Shown: positions 48,055-58,954, counted from the first letter of the stretch. The stretch is 64,000 nt of DNA from Candidatus Fibrimonadaceae bacterium (GCA_031281275.1 JAITFP010000072.1:1-64000); one strand, 5' to 3'. Notes: a model not told the origin generated them from the letters alone. Translations and numbers: made by a program.

Positions 48055-49861
48055 CGGTGACTTGTGGGTTGGCGTTGATGTTGGTTCAACCACAGTTAAA
48101 ATTGCTATTGTAAAACCAGAAACAGGGCGGCTTTTGCACAGCCGCTACCAAAGGCATAATGCTATGCAGGCAAAAACTGTTCGCGAGCTTTTGATAGAAG
48201 CCCATAATTTATTTGAGAACAATTTTGTGGTTTCTTTTTGCGGTTCTGGTGGGCAGCCCTTTGCAGAAAAAACGGGTTCTTTCTTTGTTCAAGAAGTTGT
48301 TGCAAATGCTTTGGCAGTGCGCGAAATGTATCCCGAAACCAGAGTTGCGATAGAGCTTGGCGGGCAAGATGCAAAGGTTATATTTTTTGAAAAAGACAAA
48401 ACAACGGGCAAACTGCTCGCAAGCGATATGCGAATGAACGGAGTGTGCGCTGGCGGAACCGGAGCTTTTATAGACCAAATTGCGGAACTTTTGAAAATAA
48501 AAACAGAGGAATTTGAAAACTATGCCTCCAGAGGCGAAAAGGTGTACGAAATTTCCGGTAGGTGCGGTGTTTTTGCAAAAACAGATATTCAGCCTCTTTT
48601 GAATCAGGGAGTTGCAAAAGAAGATATTGCGCTTTCCAGTTTTCACGCCATTGCAAAACAGACAATAGGCGGGCTTGCGCAGGGAATGGAAATTAAACCG
48701 CCTGTGCTTTTTGAAGGTGGTCCTTTGACTTTCAATCCATCTCTTGTTGGGGTATTTCAGCAACGCCTTGGAATTTTGAGTTCGCAGGTTTTGGTGCCAG
48801 AGCATTCAGAAATTCTGGTTGCCTGGGGTGCTGCTCTTTCTGCCGGAGCAATATATAAGGGAAAAAAATGCAATTATAACAAAGAAAAAAGTTTGCACGC
48901 ACTTGAACATTTTTCTGCAAACAGCAAAAGCAAAAGCGATAACGAAGCAACTCCGCCATTTTTTAAAAGCGAAAAGGAAAAAAGCGAGTTTATACGCAAA
49001 CATCCACTATTTGATGGGAATTATCCTGCGCCAGAAAAAGGCGAAACTGTGCGGGCATATCTCGGCATAGATGCCGGTAGCACAACAACAAAGTTCGTGC
49101 TGTTGAATGAAAATGAAGAGATTATAGACAGTTTTTATTCCGGCAATCAGGGCGATCCCCTTGTTGTGCTTAAAAGCGCACTTATTCAATTGAATGAACG
49201 CTATAAAGAGGCTGGAGCAACACTTGAAATTTTGGGTGTTGGAACAACGGGATATGGCGAATTGCTTTTTTATCGTGCGCTTCACGCCGATTATCACACC
49301 GTTGAAACGGTGGCTCATGCGAAGGCTGCAAAAAAAGTTTGCGATGATGTTAGTTTTATATTGGATATAGGCGGTCAAGATATGAAAGCCATTTCTGTGG
49401 CTGGCGGAGTTGTGACGGGCATAATTTTGAATGAAGCCTGTTCTAGCGGTTGTGGTTCATTTATAGAAACTTATGCTCGCAGCCTTGGAATTAAAATGGA
49501 GCAAATAGCGGAAATGGCTTTTCACTCAAAAAACCCCTCAAAGCTCGGTAGCCGTTGCACGGTGTTTATGAACAGTTCCATTATAACGGAGCAAAGAGAT
49601 GGCAAAAAACCAGAAGATATAATAGCTGGGATTTGCCGCTCCATTATAGACAATGTTTTCACAAAAGTAGTTCGCTTGCGCAATTTAGATTCTTTGGGCA
49701 AAAAAGTTGTGGTTCAGGGCGGCACATTCAAAAACGATGCCGTGCTGCGCGCATTTGAGCAATACACGGGCTTAACGCCAATTCGCCCCATTCATCCGGG
49801 AGAAATGGGAGCCATTGGCATTGCGCTTTTAACTAAGGAGTATATGAAAAAGGAAAAATGA
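48047..49861 (+). CDS. Tandem BadF/BadG/BcrA/BcrD ATPase domains (2-hydroxyacyl-CoA dehydratase activase-like)
   Basis: VGVDVGSTTVKIAIV and LGIDAGSTTTKFVLL; CAGGTGAF and CSSGCGSF. Confidence 0.9.
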   Translation: MSSGDLWVGVDVGSTTVKIAIVKPETGRLLHSRYQRHNAMQAKTVRELLIEAHNLFENNFVVSFCGSGGQPFAEKTGSFFVQEVVANALAVREMYPETRVAIELGGQDAKVIFFEKDKTTGKLLASDMRMNGVCAGGTGAFIDQIAELLKIKTEEFENYASRGEKVYEISGRCGVFAKTDIQPLLNQGVAKEDIALSSFHAIAKQTIGGLAQGMEIKPPVLFEGGPLTFNPSLVGVFQQRLGILSSQVLVPEHSEILVAWGAALSAGAIYKGKKCNYNKEKSLHALEHFSANSKSKSDNEATPPFFKSEKEKSEFIRKHPLFDGNYPAPEKGETVRAYLGIDAGSTTTKFVLLNENEEIIDSFYSGNQGDPLVVLKSALIQLNERYKEAGATLEILGVGTTGYGELLFYRALHADYHTVETVAHAKAAKKVCDDVSFILDIGGQDMKAISVAGGVVTGIILNEACSSGCGSFIETYARSLGIKMEQIAEMAFHSKNPSKLGSRCTVFMNSSIITEQRDGKKPEDIIAGICRSIIDNVFTKVVRLRNLDSLGKKVVVQGGTFKNDAVLRAFEQYTGLTPIRPIHPGEMGAIGIALLTKEYMKKEK

Positions 49862-49868
49862 GGGATAT

Positions 49869-50729
49869 ATGGATTATGAATTCGCAGAAATATTAAAAAA
49901 ACTTGTTTCTACTTATGGAATTGATATTTTAAAAGATGTAAACAAATGTGAATCTTTGCTTTCGGAACATTCTGACAAATACAAACGCGATATTGAATTA
50001 TTTATAGAAATATTGAAAAGCAATGTTCAAACCAAACCATTGCCAGCAAAAAAAGAAAACACGGTTTTGGCTATTGGAGTTTTGATTGCTTTTTTGATTA
50101 TGGCATTAATTTTCACTTTTATTTTGAGTAGCCTTTCTAACCCTATTGAGGAACATAATCCATTTTTGGGCATTGCAAGCAGCAAACCCGAAGAAAAAGC
50201 CATTGAATACGTTTCTTTTATAGACAATCGAGATAACAAAACATATAAAACCATTGTTATAGGTTCTATAACTTGGTTTGCAGAAAATTTGAATTACAAA
50301 ACAGGAAACTCCTGGTGCTATGAAAATGATGAGTATAATTGCAAAAAATATGGTCGCTTATATGATTGGAACACAGCACGGATGGCTTGCCCCAGCGGTT
50401 GGCATTTGCCAAGCCGGGCAGAATGGGACGATATGATTTACTCTGTTGGCGACAATTCCGTGGGCAGAAAATTGAAATCCAAAAATGGCTGGAATAAAAT
50501 TGGCAGAATAGGAACGGACGAATATGGATTTGGCGCTTTGCCTGGCGGCAGGCGTTTTGCAAATGGCAATTTTCGTCTTATTGGTGAGGCGGGAAATTGG
50601 TGGACATCCACGGAGTGCAGCCATTTGGAAGCTTATTACAGATATATGAACGCAAGCATAAACGAAGTGGGCGAGAGCAACTATTACCGCAAAATCATGG
50701 GCTTTTCCGTGCGCTGCGTAAAGAATTAA
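49869..50729 (+). CDS. FISUMP-domain membrane protein
   Basis: TM segment, then YKTIVIGSITWFAENLNYKTGNSWCYENDEYNCKKYGRLYDWNTARMACPSGWHLPSRAEW. Confidence 0.9.
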   Translation: MDYEFAEILKKLVSTYGIDILKDVNKCESLLSEHSDKYKRDIELFIEILKSNVQTKPLPAKKENTVLAIGVLIAFLIMALIFTFILSSLSNPIEEHNPFLGIASSKPEEKAIEYVSFIDNRDNKTYKTIVIGSITWFAENLNYKTGNSWCYENDEYNCKKYGRLYDWNTARMACPSGWHLPSRAEWDDMIYSVGDNSVGRKLKSKNGWNKIGRIGTDEYGFGALPGGRRFANGNFRLIGEAGNWWTSTECSHLEAYYRYMNASINEVGESNYYRKIMGFSVRCVKN

Positions 50730-50730
50730 A

Positions 50731-51996
50731 ATGATACAAATAATATCACAAGGTTGTAGTGCGAATTTAAGTGAAAGCGAACAGATCGCTGGCTTGCTTT
50801 CAAAAAACGGTTATGATGAAGAAAATGCCATAGTTTTGAATTTATGCACAGTTAAAGGCGATAGTTCCGCATTGAAGGCGGTGAGAAACGCAAAAGAAAA
50901 TTACCCAAGCCTCCCAATGCTGGTAACGGGTTGTACAACGCCTGAGCTAATTGCATTGCTAAAAAAAATTGACCCAAAAATTTCCATAGCCAGCACACAT
51001 GCCCTTGAAAGAATTCCAGCAATAATAAAAAAAATGATTGCAGGCGAAACGGTTTTGGATTTGCAAAAAGAACATTCCCCGAAACTTGGAATTCCAAAAA
51101 TCCGCAAAAATCCCATTGTGGGAATTGTGAGCATTGCCGAAGGCTGCATGGATGCCTGCTCATTTTGTTCCACAAGAATGGTGAAAGGAAGGTTGAAAAG
51201 CTATGTGCCAGAGCAAATTGTAGAAGAAACAAAAACTTTGGTAGAGGGGGGATGCAAGGAAATTTGGCTAACAGCGCAAGATGCCGCTTGCTATGGTTTT
51301 GATATTGGAACAGACTTAGCCGAGCTTGTTATGCAAATTTTAAAAAAAACAAAGGGGGACTACCGCATAAGAATGGGAATGGGAAACCCAAGGCACACTT
51401 TGAGCTATGCGGAAAAACTCGTGGAGGTTTACAGGGATGAAAGGGTATTTAAATTTTTGCATTTGCCCGTGCAAAGCGGAAGCGATGAAATTTTGCGGGC
51501 AATGAAACGCAAACACACAGTTGACGATTACAAAAAACTGGTGGATTTTTTTTACACCGAATACAACGACTTTGCCATTTCCACTGATATAATAGTTGGC
51601 TTTCCTGGGGAGACCGAAGAAGATTTTCAAAAAAGTTTGGATTTAATAAAATGGAGCAAGCCAACGGGTTGCAACAGAACCCGTTTTGTTCCTCGCAAGG
51701 GAACTCTGGCAGCGAAAGAGCCAAACCAAATTCCGAGCCTTGAAAAATATAGGAGAAGCGCAGAGCTAACAAAAGTTTTCACCGAGGTTGCCTTGCAAAA
51801 TAATTTGAAATACGTAGGCACAGAGCATAGTATTTTGATAGATGAACTCGGCAAAAGGAATTCCCTCATTGGCAGAGCAGGCAATTACAAACCGGTTGCC
51901 GTACGCGGTGATTATAAGATTGGCGATAGAATAAGTGTGAGAATTAAGGATGCAGAGGCATTTGCATTGATTGGGGAAGAGAGCCTCTATCAGTAG
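50731..51996 (+). CDS. MiaB-family radical SAM methylthiotransferase, e-MtaB/CDKAL1-like
   Basis: SIAEGCMDACSFCSTRMVKGRLKSY; LTAQDAACYGFDIGTDLAELV; FKFLHLPVQSGSDEIL; STDIIVGFPGETEEDF. Confidence 0.85.
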   Translation: MIQIISQGCSANLSESEQIAGLLSKNGYDEENAIVLNLCTVKGDSSALKAVRNAKENYPSLPMLVTGCTTPELIALLKKIDPKISIASTHALERIPAIIKKMIAGETVLDLQKEHSPKLGIPKIRKNPIVGIVSIAEGCMDACSFCSTRMVKGRLKSYVPEQIVEETKTLVEGGCKEIWLTAQDAACYGFDIGTDLAELVMQILKKTKGDYRIRMGMGNPRHTLSYAEKLVEVYRDERVFKFLHLPVQSGSDEILRAMKRKHTVDDYKKLVDFFYTEYNDFAISTDIIVGFPGETEEDFQKSLDLIKWSKPTGCNRTRFVPRKGTLAAKEPNQIPSLEKYRRSAELTKVFTEVALQNNLKYVGTEHSILIDELGKRNSLIGRAGNYKPVAVRGDYKIGDRISVRIKDAEAFALIGEESLYQ

Positions 51997-52021
51997 ATTG
52001 AATTTTTCTATATTATATAGA

Positions 52022-53098
52022 ATGCCATCTTCGGTTTTTGCTAAAAATATTCGCTGGTTTTTTATGCGTTTCTTCTCGGAACGGTATGTTAGGCTCTGGT
52101 TTGAGAAAAAAAGCGGCGGCGAGCCTGAAATGTTTCAATATAAGGCAGATATTTCCACTTGCGAAAAAATTGTTATATTTTTGCCCTCAGAACTGGATAG
52201 GTTTTTTGTTCTTTTGCCTTTTGCGCTGTCTCTTTCCATAAAGCGAATGCCAGACAATTTTTTAATCATTGTAGATGAGAACAACCGTCACATTTTAAGA
52301 GCTATGGATTTGGAAAGGGCATCTTTGTTTTACAACGACAAAACTATGCTTTACGGTAGCTCAGATTTTTTTGACATAGAAAAAAGAATTCAGGAAAGAA
52401 GATGGGATTTGTGCCTTTTTTTGCAAGAAAATGCCAACCTTCCCTTTCTTTATTTGGCACGTGCAACAGGTGCTTCTTACCGCATGGGTGTAAAACAAGA
52501 TTTTCCTTTTTTAAACATAACCCTTAAAAATGCTTCGTTTAGCGATGATATTTATGCAAACCGTAATTTTCTCTATAAAACATTTTTGATAGATACCCAA
52601 AAAGCAGAACAAGATAGCATTCGCGCTACGCAAAAAAACGAAAAATTGAATTCAATTTCAAAACTCTCCACTGCGAATACTGTGTTGGTGAATTTGGAAC
52701 CACCAATACAAGGGGAGCCTTGGTCAGAAAGCGAAGTTATAGCTTTGTGCAAAGCGTTTCAACCCGGCTGGCGCTTAATAGCCATAGCCGCAACAACTGC
52801 ACAGCTAGATATGTATTCAAAAGTTATGGAAGAATTGGATATGCGCAGCAATCACGTTCTTTTGCATTCGGAATCCGTATTTAGCTTGCTCAGGCAGTAT
52901 CCTGGCATAATAACCCTTAATTCCGTGCACTGCCATTTATTTTTGAATTTGAGCAATATAAAAGTTCTTATGCTTGAACATGATGGCGACCAGAGTTATA
53001 TGGTGCCAAACAATCAAAGAATGATAAAATTCTCAAGGAATGGAAATTTTTATTCCCTTTCCAAATTAGCCTCGGATTTTTTAAAGGAACCCAAGTGA
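52022..53098 (+). CDS. Putative glycosyltransferase family 9-like protein
   Basis: Heptosyltransferase-like layout (FLPSELDRFFVLLPFALSL...; LARATGASYRMGVKQ); true start at 52022. Confidence 0.5.
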   Translation: MPSSVFAKNIRWFFMRFFSERYVRLWFEKKSGGEPEMFQYKADISTCEKIVIFLPSELDRFFVLLPFALSLSIKRMPDNFLIIVDENNRHILRAMDLERASLFYNDKTMLYGSSDFFDIEKRIQERRWDLCLFLQENANLPFLYLARATGASYRMGVKQDFPFLNITLKNASFSDDIYANRNFLYKTFLIDTQKAEQDSIRATQKNEKLNSISKLSTANTVLVNLEPPIQGEPWSESEVIALCKAFQPGWRLIAIAATTAQLDMYSKVMEELDMRSNHVLLHSESVFSLLRQYPGIITLNSVHCHLFLNLSNIKVLMLEHDGDQSYMVPNNQRMIKFSRNGNFYSLSKLASDFLKEPK

Positions 53099-54021
53099 AA
53101 TGTATTTTGGCAAAGCCAAGAGGTTTTTGCGCAGGCGTTGAGCGCGCTATTTTAATGGTTGAAAAATCCGTGGAGAAATTCAGGGAACCGGTTTATGTTA
53201 GGCACGAAATTGTACACAACCGCTTTGTGGTTGATAGCCTGAGAAAAATAGGCGTTGTATTTGTTGAAGATTTATCAAAAGTACCTTGTGGCTCGGTTGT
53301 GATATTTTCTGCGCATGGGGTGAGCAGAGATATTTACGAAAGTGCAAAAAACAGGCAACTTAAAGTTATAGATGCAACTTGCCCCATTGTGAGAGCTGTA
53401 CACAGAAACGCAATTAAATATGCAAATTCAGGTTGCTCCATAGTTTTGATAGGTCACCCAGGGCACGCAGAAATTGACGGGACTCTTGGGCAATTGCCAG
53501 CCGGAAAAATGCACCTTGTAAGCTCGGTGGAAGATGTTCAAAATTTACCAACAGTAGATGGAGATATTGCCTATTTAACGCAAACAACGCTTTCTACCGA
53601 AGAAACGGCAGACATAATATTTGCTTTGAAAAAAAAGTACCCTGACATACAAGGTTCAAAAACTGGAAATGTGTGCTATGCCACCACCAATAGGCAAAAC
53701 GCGGTTCGCTCAATATGCAGAGAAATAGATATGCTCTTGATAGTTGGGTCTCAGAACTCCAGTAATTCAAACCGTTTAAGAGAACTAGGCGAAGAGTACG
53801 GGGTTAAAAGCATTTTGATAGATTCCGTGAAAGATTTGAGCAAAGATATGTTCCTCAAAATAAATTCAGTGGGAATATCAAGCGGAGCCAGCGCGCCGGA
53901 ATATTTGGTTTTGGAAATAGTGGAATGGCTAAAAGAACATTTTAGCATTGAAGAAATTGTAGAAGAGCGGGTTGTAAAGGAAATAACAAAATTCCCCTTG
54001 CCTCTGGAGTTAGAAGAATGA
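53095..54021 (+). CDS. ispH: 4-hydroxy-3-methylbut-2-enyl diphosphate reductase
   Basis: AKPRGFCAGVERAI; HEIVHN; DATCPIV; SGASAPE. Confidence 0.97.
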   Translation: MKCILAKPRGFCAGVERAILMVEKSVEKFREPVYVRHEIVHNRFVVDSLRKIGVVFVEDLSKVPCGSVVIFSAHGVSRDIYESAKNRQLKVIDATCPIVRAVHRNAIKYANSGCSIVLIGHPGHAEIDGTLGQLPAGKMHLVSSVEDVQNLPTVDGDIAYLTQTTLSTEETADIIFALKKKYPDIQGSKTGNVCYATTNRQNAVRSICREIDMLLIVGSQNSSNSNRLRELGEEYGVKSILIDSVKDLSKDMFLKINSVGISSGASAPEYLVLEIVEWLKEHFSIEEIVEERVVKEITKFPLPLELEE

Positions 54022-54022
54022 A

Positions 54023-54496
54023 CTAGTTATTGCCTTGCCAAGTATATACTTCTATGCTGCCCGGTACACCGCATTGTAAAAAGCTACTGTGGCTTTTGGT
54101 GTTGGATATTCTCAATTCTGCTCCTGAGCGAAGAACCTCAACTGTGGCATCAATGGGGTATATTCCTTCTATGCAATCTCCAGATTCGCAATCTATTTTC
54201 ATTCCTGTTTCGTTTAGTTCCCAATCTCCATTTGTCTCCAAAATCAAATTCTGATAACCGCCTTTAAAGGAAAAATTACCCTTTTTTGTAAACTTTAAAT
54301 AGTTCTCAGTTTCTTTATTTGGATCGCATAGTGAGTTTGCTTTTTCTACCCTGTCAAGATACCATCTACCTACAAGGCATTTCTTGACGACTGGTATTGT
54401 GGCACAAAGTTCGGAATGTGTGGATTCTGGTTTATCTTCTGAGCAGGCAACCAGCGCAAAAATTGCAAAAGCGAGAAAAGGAAGGAGTTTGTTCAT
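54023..54496 (-). CDS. Small lipocalin-like lipoprotein
   Basis: MNKLLPFLAFAIFALVAC lipobox; LVGRWYLDRVEKANS...GDWEL. Confidence 0.5.
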   Translation of the reverse strand: MNKLLPFLAFAIFALVACSEDKPESTHSELCATIPVVKKCLVGRWYLDRVEKANSLCDPNKETENYLKFTKKGNFSFKGGYQNLILETNGDWELNETGMKIDCESGDCIEGIYPIDATVEVLRSGAELRISNTKSHSSFLQCGVPGSIEVYTWQGNN

Positions 54497-54545
54497 ATAT
54501 GTTGTAATATAGTAAGTGCAAGGAGTAGCTTTCTATATTACCCTT

Positions 54546-55304
54546 ATGAAAAAATCCTACATTCTTTCCGCAGTTGCCGGTTTGGCAATTATTTTTTGCT
54601 TTTCTTTCGCGTCTTGTGATTTGAACGCGAATAGCAAAGCCGTTTCAAACAAAGCCGCGCTTGAAACCCCGCGTGGCAAGTATAGCTATGCTGTTGGCTC
54701 AGATTGGGGCAGGGCAATAAGGCAAGCTATAAATCAGGTGGAGGCAGATTTAGATTATTCTTTGATTTTGCAAGGAATAAAAGACCAATTTGACACCACG
54801 CAATCTGTTCTTATGAACGATAGTGAGGTAACAGCCGCTCTGCAAGAATTTATGGCTGAAATACAAAGATCCCGTACGGCAAAAGATTCCATTGCTAGGG
54901 AAGAGAGAAAACAAAAAGCTAATGCCTTTCTTGAAAAAAACAAGAGTGAAGTTGGCGTTGTTGTCACCGAAAGCGGTTTGCAATACATAATTTTAAAAGA
55001 AGGCGAAGGCAAGATTGCAAAAGATGGCGATACCATAACAGTCCATTACACGGGCACTTTTATGGACGGCAATAAATTTGATAGTTCCCTGGACCGCAAT
55101 CAGCCTCTATCCATAGCACTAGGCGAAGGTCAGCTCATCTCGGGCTGGGTGGAAATGCTTCGCTTGATGAATAAAGGCGAAAAGGTAAAAATCTGGGTTC
55201 CAAGCCATTTGGGATATGGAGAAGTTGGCAATAGAGCAATACCAGGCAATTCAATGCTTATTTTTGAAATGGAATTACTGGACATCAAGCCGGCTAAAAA
55301 ATAA
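54546..55304 (+). CDS. FKBP-type peptidyl-prolyl isomerase lipoprotein (Mip-like)
   Basis: GDTITVHYTGTFMDGNKFDSS; ISGWVEMLRLMNKGEKVKIWVPSHLGYGEVG. Confidence 0.93.
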   Translation: MKKSYILSAVAGLAIIFCFSFASCDLNANSKAVSNKAALETPRGKYSYAVGSDWGRAIRQAINQVEADLDYSLILQGIKDQFDTTQSVLMNDSEVTAALQEFMAEIQRSRTAKDSIAREERKQKANAFLEKNKSEVGVVVTESGLQYIILKEGEGKIAKDGDTITVHYTGTFMDGNKFDSSLDRNQPLSIALGEGQLISGWVEMLRLMNKGEKVKIWVPSHLGYGEVGNRAIPGNSMLIFEMELLDIKPAKK

Positions 55305-56372
55305 TTGAGTGCGCTCTCTATTTCGCAAGGAGTGGCAGAGAAATCTGTTGTGAACCCTGATATGGAGGCTGTGCTTGCAAAGCGCCGCCGAAGGGAGCCT
55401 AGTGTAGATGAGCTTTTCAAAGGCATTTTAAAAGGCGACCGCTCTGTGCTTGCCAAAGGCATAACACTTGTGGAAAGCAACTTGCCCGAACATCAGAACA
55501 AGGCACAGGAGTTAATTCAAAAATGCCTACCTCATTCCGGGAATTCTTTGAGAATAGGAATAACTGGAAGCCCAGGTGCTGGCAAAAGTTCATTCATAGA
55601 AACCTTTGGCGTTTATTTAATAGAAGAGCATAAAAAAAAATTAGCCGTTTTAGCAATAGACCCAACGAGCCAGCGCACAAAGGGCAGCATTTTAGGTGAT
55701 AAAACCAGAATGAATTGCCTCTCTGCAAAAGATGAGGCTTTTATACGACCTTCACCATCTGGCTCTTCTTTGGGCGGAGTAGCGCAAAAAACGCGCGAAT
55801 CCATACTCCTTTGCGAAGCGGCAGGTTATACCACAATATTGATAGAAACAGTGGGAGTTGGTCAAAGTGAAACTGCCGTGCACGGAATGACAGATTTCTT
55901 TTTGCTTTTGATGCTTGCGGGCGCAGGCGATGAACTACAGGGCATAAAGCGCGGAATAATGGAAATGTGCGATGGCATGGCTATAACAAAATGCGATGGG
56001 CAAAATATCACAAAAGCCCTCGCTGCCCGAAGCGAATACCAAAACGCACTGCATCTATTTCCTGCAACTCAAAACGGCTGGTCACCAAAAGTGATAGCCA
56101 CATCTTCTGTTACAAAAGAAGGACTCTTGGAAGTTTGGCAAATGATAACTGAATTTGAAAACACAGTTAAGCAAAACAACTGGTTTTATCAAAACAGAAA
56201 AGAACAGCAAAAAAACTGGATGGAAAGCACAATCCACGATAGCTTAATGTTTAATTTTTACAATCACCCCGATGTGCAAAAAGAACTTCCTTTGGCAGAG
56301 CAAGCCGTTTTGGAAGGAAAGGAGAGCCCATTCAAGGCGGCAAACAGATTGCTCAGTTATTTTTCTCGTTAA
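55305..56372 (+). CDS. meaB: MeaB/ArgK GTPase, methylmalonyl-CoA mutase chaperone (TTG start)
   Basis: [47 protein letters not shown]. Confidence 0.93.
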   Translation: MSALSISQGVAEKSVVNPDMEAVLAKRRRREPSVDELFKGILKGDRSVLAKGITLVESNLPEHQNKAQELIQKCLPHSGNSLRIGITGSPGAGKSSFIETFGVYLIEEHKKKLAVLAIDPTSQRTKGSILGDKTRMNCLSAKDEAFIRPSPSGSSLGGVAQKTRESILLCEAAGYTTILIETVGVGQSETAVHGMTDFFLLLMLAGAGDELQGIKRGIMEMCDGMAITKCDGQNITKALAARSEYQNALHLFPATQNGWSPKVIATSSVTKEGLLEVWQMITEFENTVKQNNWFYQNRKEQQKNWMESTIHDSLMFNFYNHPDVQKELPLAEQAVLEGKESPFKAANRLLSYFSR

Positions 56373-57231
56373 ATCTTTTGAAAATATAATCCCTATATGG
56401 GCATTTGGGCATATTGCTTTCTAAATATGCTTTCATTTTTTCCCAAGTAACAAAGCCTCGGTCAACGGCTATTTCTTCTAAGCAGGCTATTTTAAGACCT
56501 TGCCTTGATTCCAAGGTATAAACAAAATTGCTCGCTTCCAAAAGAGATGCGTGGGTGCCTGTATCTAGCCATGCAACTCCGCGCCCTATTTTTTTCACAA
56601 ACAAGGTTCCTTCTTGCAAATACATTTTGTTTATATCTGTTATTTCTAGCTCGCCTCTTGCGCTGGGTTTTAGAGATTTGGCTTTTTCCAAAATGCTTTT
56701 ATCGTAAGCATATAAACCAGGCACTGCGTAATTGCTCTTTGGTTTTGCCGGTTTTTCTTCCAAAGAAAGTGCTTTGCCTTTTGCATCAAACTCAACAACT
56801 CCATAACGCTCAGGGTCATTAACCGCATAGCCCAATATGCGCGCTCCTGTGAAATTTTTTGCATCTGCCATTATGCCATATAAATCAAAAGCTCCGTAAA
56901 AAATATTATCGCCTAAAATCAATGTGCAGGGCTGGTCTTTAATAAAATCTTCTGCTATCAAAAAAGCCTGAGCTATGCCCTCAGGACGCGGTTGAGCGGC
57001 ATATTGAATGTTTAGCCCCCATTGACTTCCATTGCCGAGCAAATTTTCAAAACGTGGCAAATCCACAGGTGTACTTATCAGCAAAATATCCCTTATTCCG
57101 CCGAGCATCAGCGTGGAAAGAGGATAATAAACAATTGGCTTGTCGTACACGGGTTGAAGCTGTTTGCTTGCAACTGCGCTTAAAGGGTAAAGCCTAGAAC
57201 CCGCACCTCCAGCTAAAAGAATGCCTTTCAA
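56353..57231 (-). CDS. rfbA: Glucose-1-phosphate thymidylyltransferase
   Basis: [51 protein letters not shown]. Confidence 0.97.
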   Translation of the reverse strand: MKGILLAGGAGSRLYPLSAVASKQLQPVYDKPIVYYPLSTLMLGGIRDILLISTPVDLPRFENLLGNGSQWGLNIQYAAQPRPEGIAQAFLIAEDFIKDQPCTLILGDNIFYGAFDLYGIMADAKNFTGARILGYAVNDPERYGVVEFDAKGKALSLEEKPAKPKSNYAVPGLYAYDKSILEKAKSLKPSARGELEITDINKMYLQEGTLFVKKIGRGVAWLDTGTHASLLEASNFVYTLESRQGLKIACLEEIAVDRGFVTWEKMKAYLESNMPKCPYRDYIFKRFNEKNN

Positions 57232-57234
57232 TCT

Positions 57235-58791
57235 TTACCCGCTAACCTGCACATTAAATGTTTTTCCGCCAACGGTAACGCCATAATTGACGGTTCCGCT
57301 AATGGGTGCAAAAACCAGTGGAGATGCTACTGGTGCAGCCTGCGTAGCTGGCGCAGCAACGGGTGTAGCGGCAGCCGGAGCAGCAGGTTTCTTTTTGGGA
57401 ACGCTAACTCTTGCCTTGCCCTGCAAGAAATCCAAACCTTTGTTGCCGCCCTTTGTTGCCATTGCGCCAATTATGAAAATATTTTCATCGGTTACAGGCA
57501 AATGGTTATCTTCCAAAACTTTTTTCGCTTTTGGAATGCCGGGTTCCAAAACATCCAATGGATTTCCAGTGAACACAGGTTTTTTCATTTGCTCGCTTGC
57601 AATTTTAACTATTTCTGGATCTGGCTCTCTGGGTGTTTTGCCAAGGTAGCCAAGAACCATATTGCCATAGCCATCGGTTATTTTTTTCCAAGGTCCTTGA
57701 ACTGTGTTTGCATAAGCCTGCTGGAAATAAAATTGAGAAACAGGGGTAACGCTTGAGCCAAATCCACCGCGAGCCACGCACTCTGCCATATTTTTAATCA
57801 CTTGTGGGTAAAGATGGAATGTTTTGGTTTCGCGCATCATCAATGTGTTTGCGGTTAAGGCACCGCCTGGCATTGGGCTAAAAATAACTTCGGGTTCAAT
57901 TGCCAGAGCCTCTGGTGGAAAGTCATATTCTTTGAAACATTCCTTGCTCACCTGGTTTGCTTCCATAATTTTTTCAACATCAATATCCAAAGTGTAATCT
58001 GTGCCTTTTAAAGCGTGCCAAAGAGAAAGCAAATCGGGTTGAGCTGTTCCACCGCTGAGAGGTGATCTGCCACAACAAACACCGTCTGCGCCACCTTCAA
58101 TAGCAGCCACATATTGGGCAATGCCTGTTCCGCAGGTATCGTGAGAGTGTATGCGAAGCTCCACTTTGTCGCCAAGAAGTTTGCGCGCTTGTTTAAAGGT
58201 TTCGTGAACTTTGCGTGGATTTGCCGTGCCGCTTGCATCTTTAAAGCATACACTTACAAAAGGAACGCCGGAATCCAAAATCTTTTTTAAGGTTTCAAGG
58301 TAAAATGCAGGTTCGTGCGCACCTTCGCCCTTGCAGTGGCGGGGCAATTCCATCATGGTCACCACAACCTCATGTTCCAAGCCAGCATCAGTTATGCACT
58401 TTCCTGAATATATGAGGTTATTCACATCGTTCAAGGCATCAAAATTGCGAATGCGTGTCATGCCGTGCTTTTTAAACATTTTGGCGTGTAAATCTATCAT
58501 ATCTCTGGGCTGGGGTTCCAAGGCAACCACATTTATGCCACGAGCGAGCGTTTGCAGGCGAATTTTAGGACCCACAGTTTTGCGGAAAGTGTCCATCATA
58601 TTAAAAGCATCTTCGTTGCAATATAGGTAAGGTGCTTGGTATCTTGCGCCGCCACCAGCTTCAAAATGCTCAATTCCCGCATGAACCCCCGCTTCCAAAG
58701 CAGGGAGAAAATCTTTTGTCAAAACGCGAGCGCCAAAAACCGACTGAAAGCCATCGCGAAAGCTAGTATCTTGGAATAGTATCTTTTTCAT
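57235..58791 (-). CDS. Carboxyltransferase subunit (PycB / oxaloacetate decarboxylase alpha / transcarboxylase 5S family) with C-terminal biotinyl-like region
   Basis: FQDTSFRDGFQSV; CFKDASGTANPRKVHETFK; RIHSHDTCGTG; MPGGALTANTLMM. Confidence 0.88.
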   Translation of the reverse strand: MKKILFQDTSFRDGFQSVFGARVLTKDFLPALEAGVHAGIEHFEAGGGARYQAPYLYCNEDAFNMMDTFRKTVGPKIRLQTLARGINVVALEPQPRDMIDLHAKMFKKHGMTRIRNFDALNDVNNLIYSGKCITDAGLEHEVVVTMMELPRHCKGEGAHEPAFYLETLKKILDSGVPFVSVCFKDASGTANPRKVHETFKQARKLLGDKVELRIHSHDTCGTGIAQYVAAIEGGADGVCCGRSPLSGGTAQPDLLSLWHALKGTDYTLDIDVEKIMEANQVSKECFKEYDFPPEALAIEPEVIFSPMPGGALTANTLMMRETKTFHLYPQVIKNMAECVARGGFGSSVTPVSQFYFQQAYANTVQGPWKKITDGYGNMVLGYLGKTPREPDPEIVKIASEQMKKPVFTGNPLDVLEPGIPKAKKVLEDNHLPVTDENIFIIGAMATKGGNKGLDFLQGKARVSVPKKKPAAPAAATPVAAPATQAAPVASPLVFAPISGTVNYGVTVGGKTFNVQVSG

Positions 58792-58806
58792 AGGGTAAAT
58801 ATAGAA

Positions 58807-58954
58807 AATTAATATCTCCCTTTCCAACGAGCTTCACCCAGAGGTTTGCTATGATTTTATGCGTTTTGAACGGTTCGGCTTTGGGGCTTGGAATGGATTG
58901 CACAAGGCGCAAGATGCCTTTGGCGAGTTTGGGTTAATTTGGTTCACCGTGTGA
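58807..58954 (+). pseudogene. Possible 3' gene remnant
   Basis: Open frame ISLSNELHPEVCYDFMRFERFGFGAWNGLHKAQDAFGEFGLIWFTV* without start codon. Confidence 0.3.
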
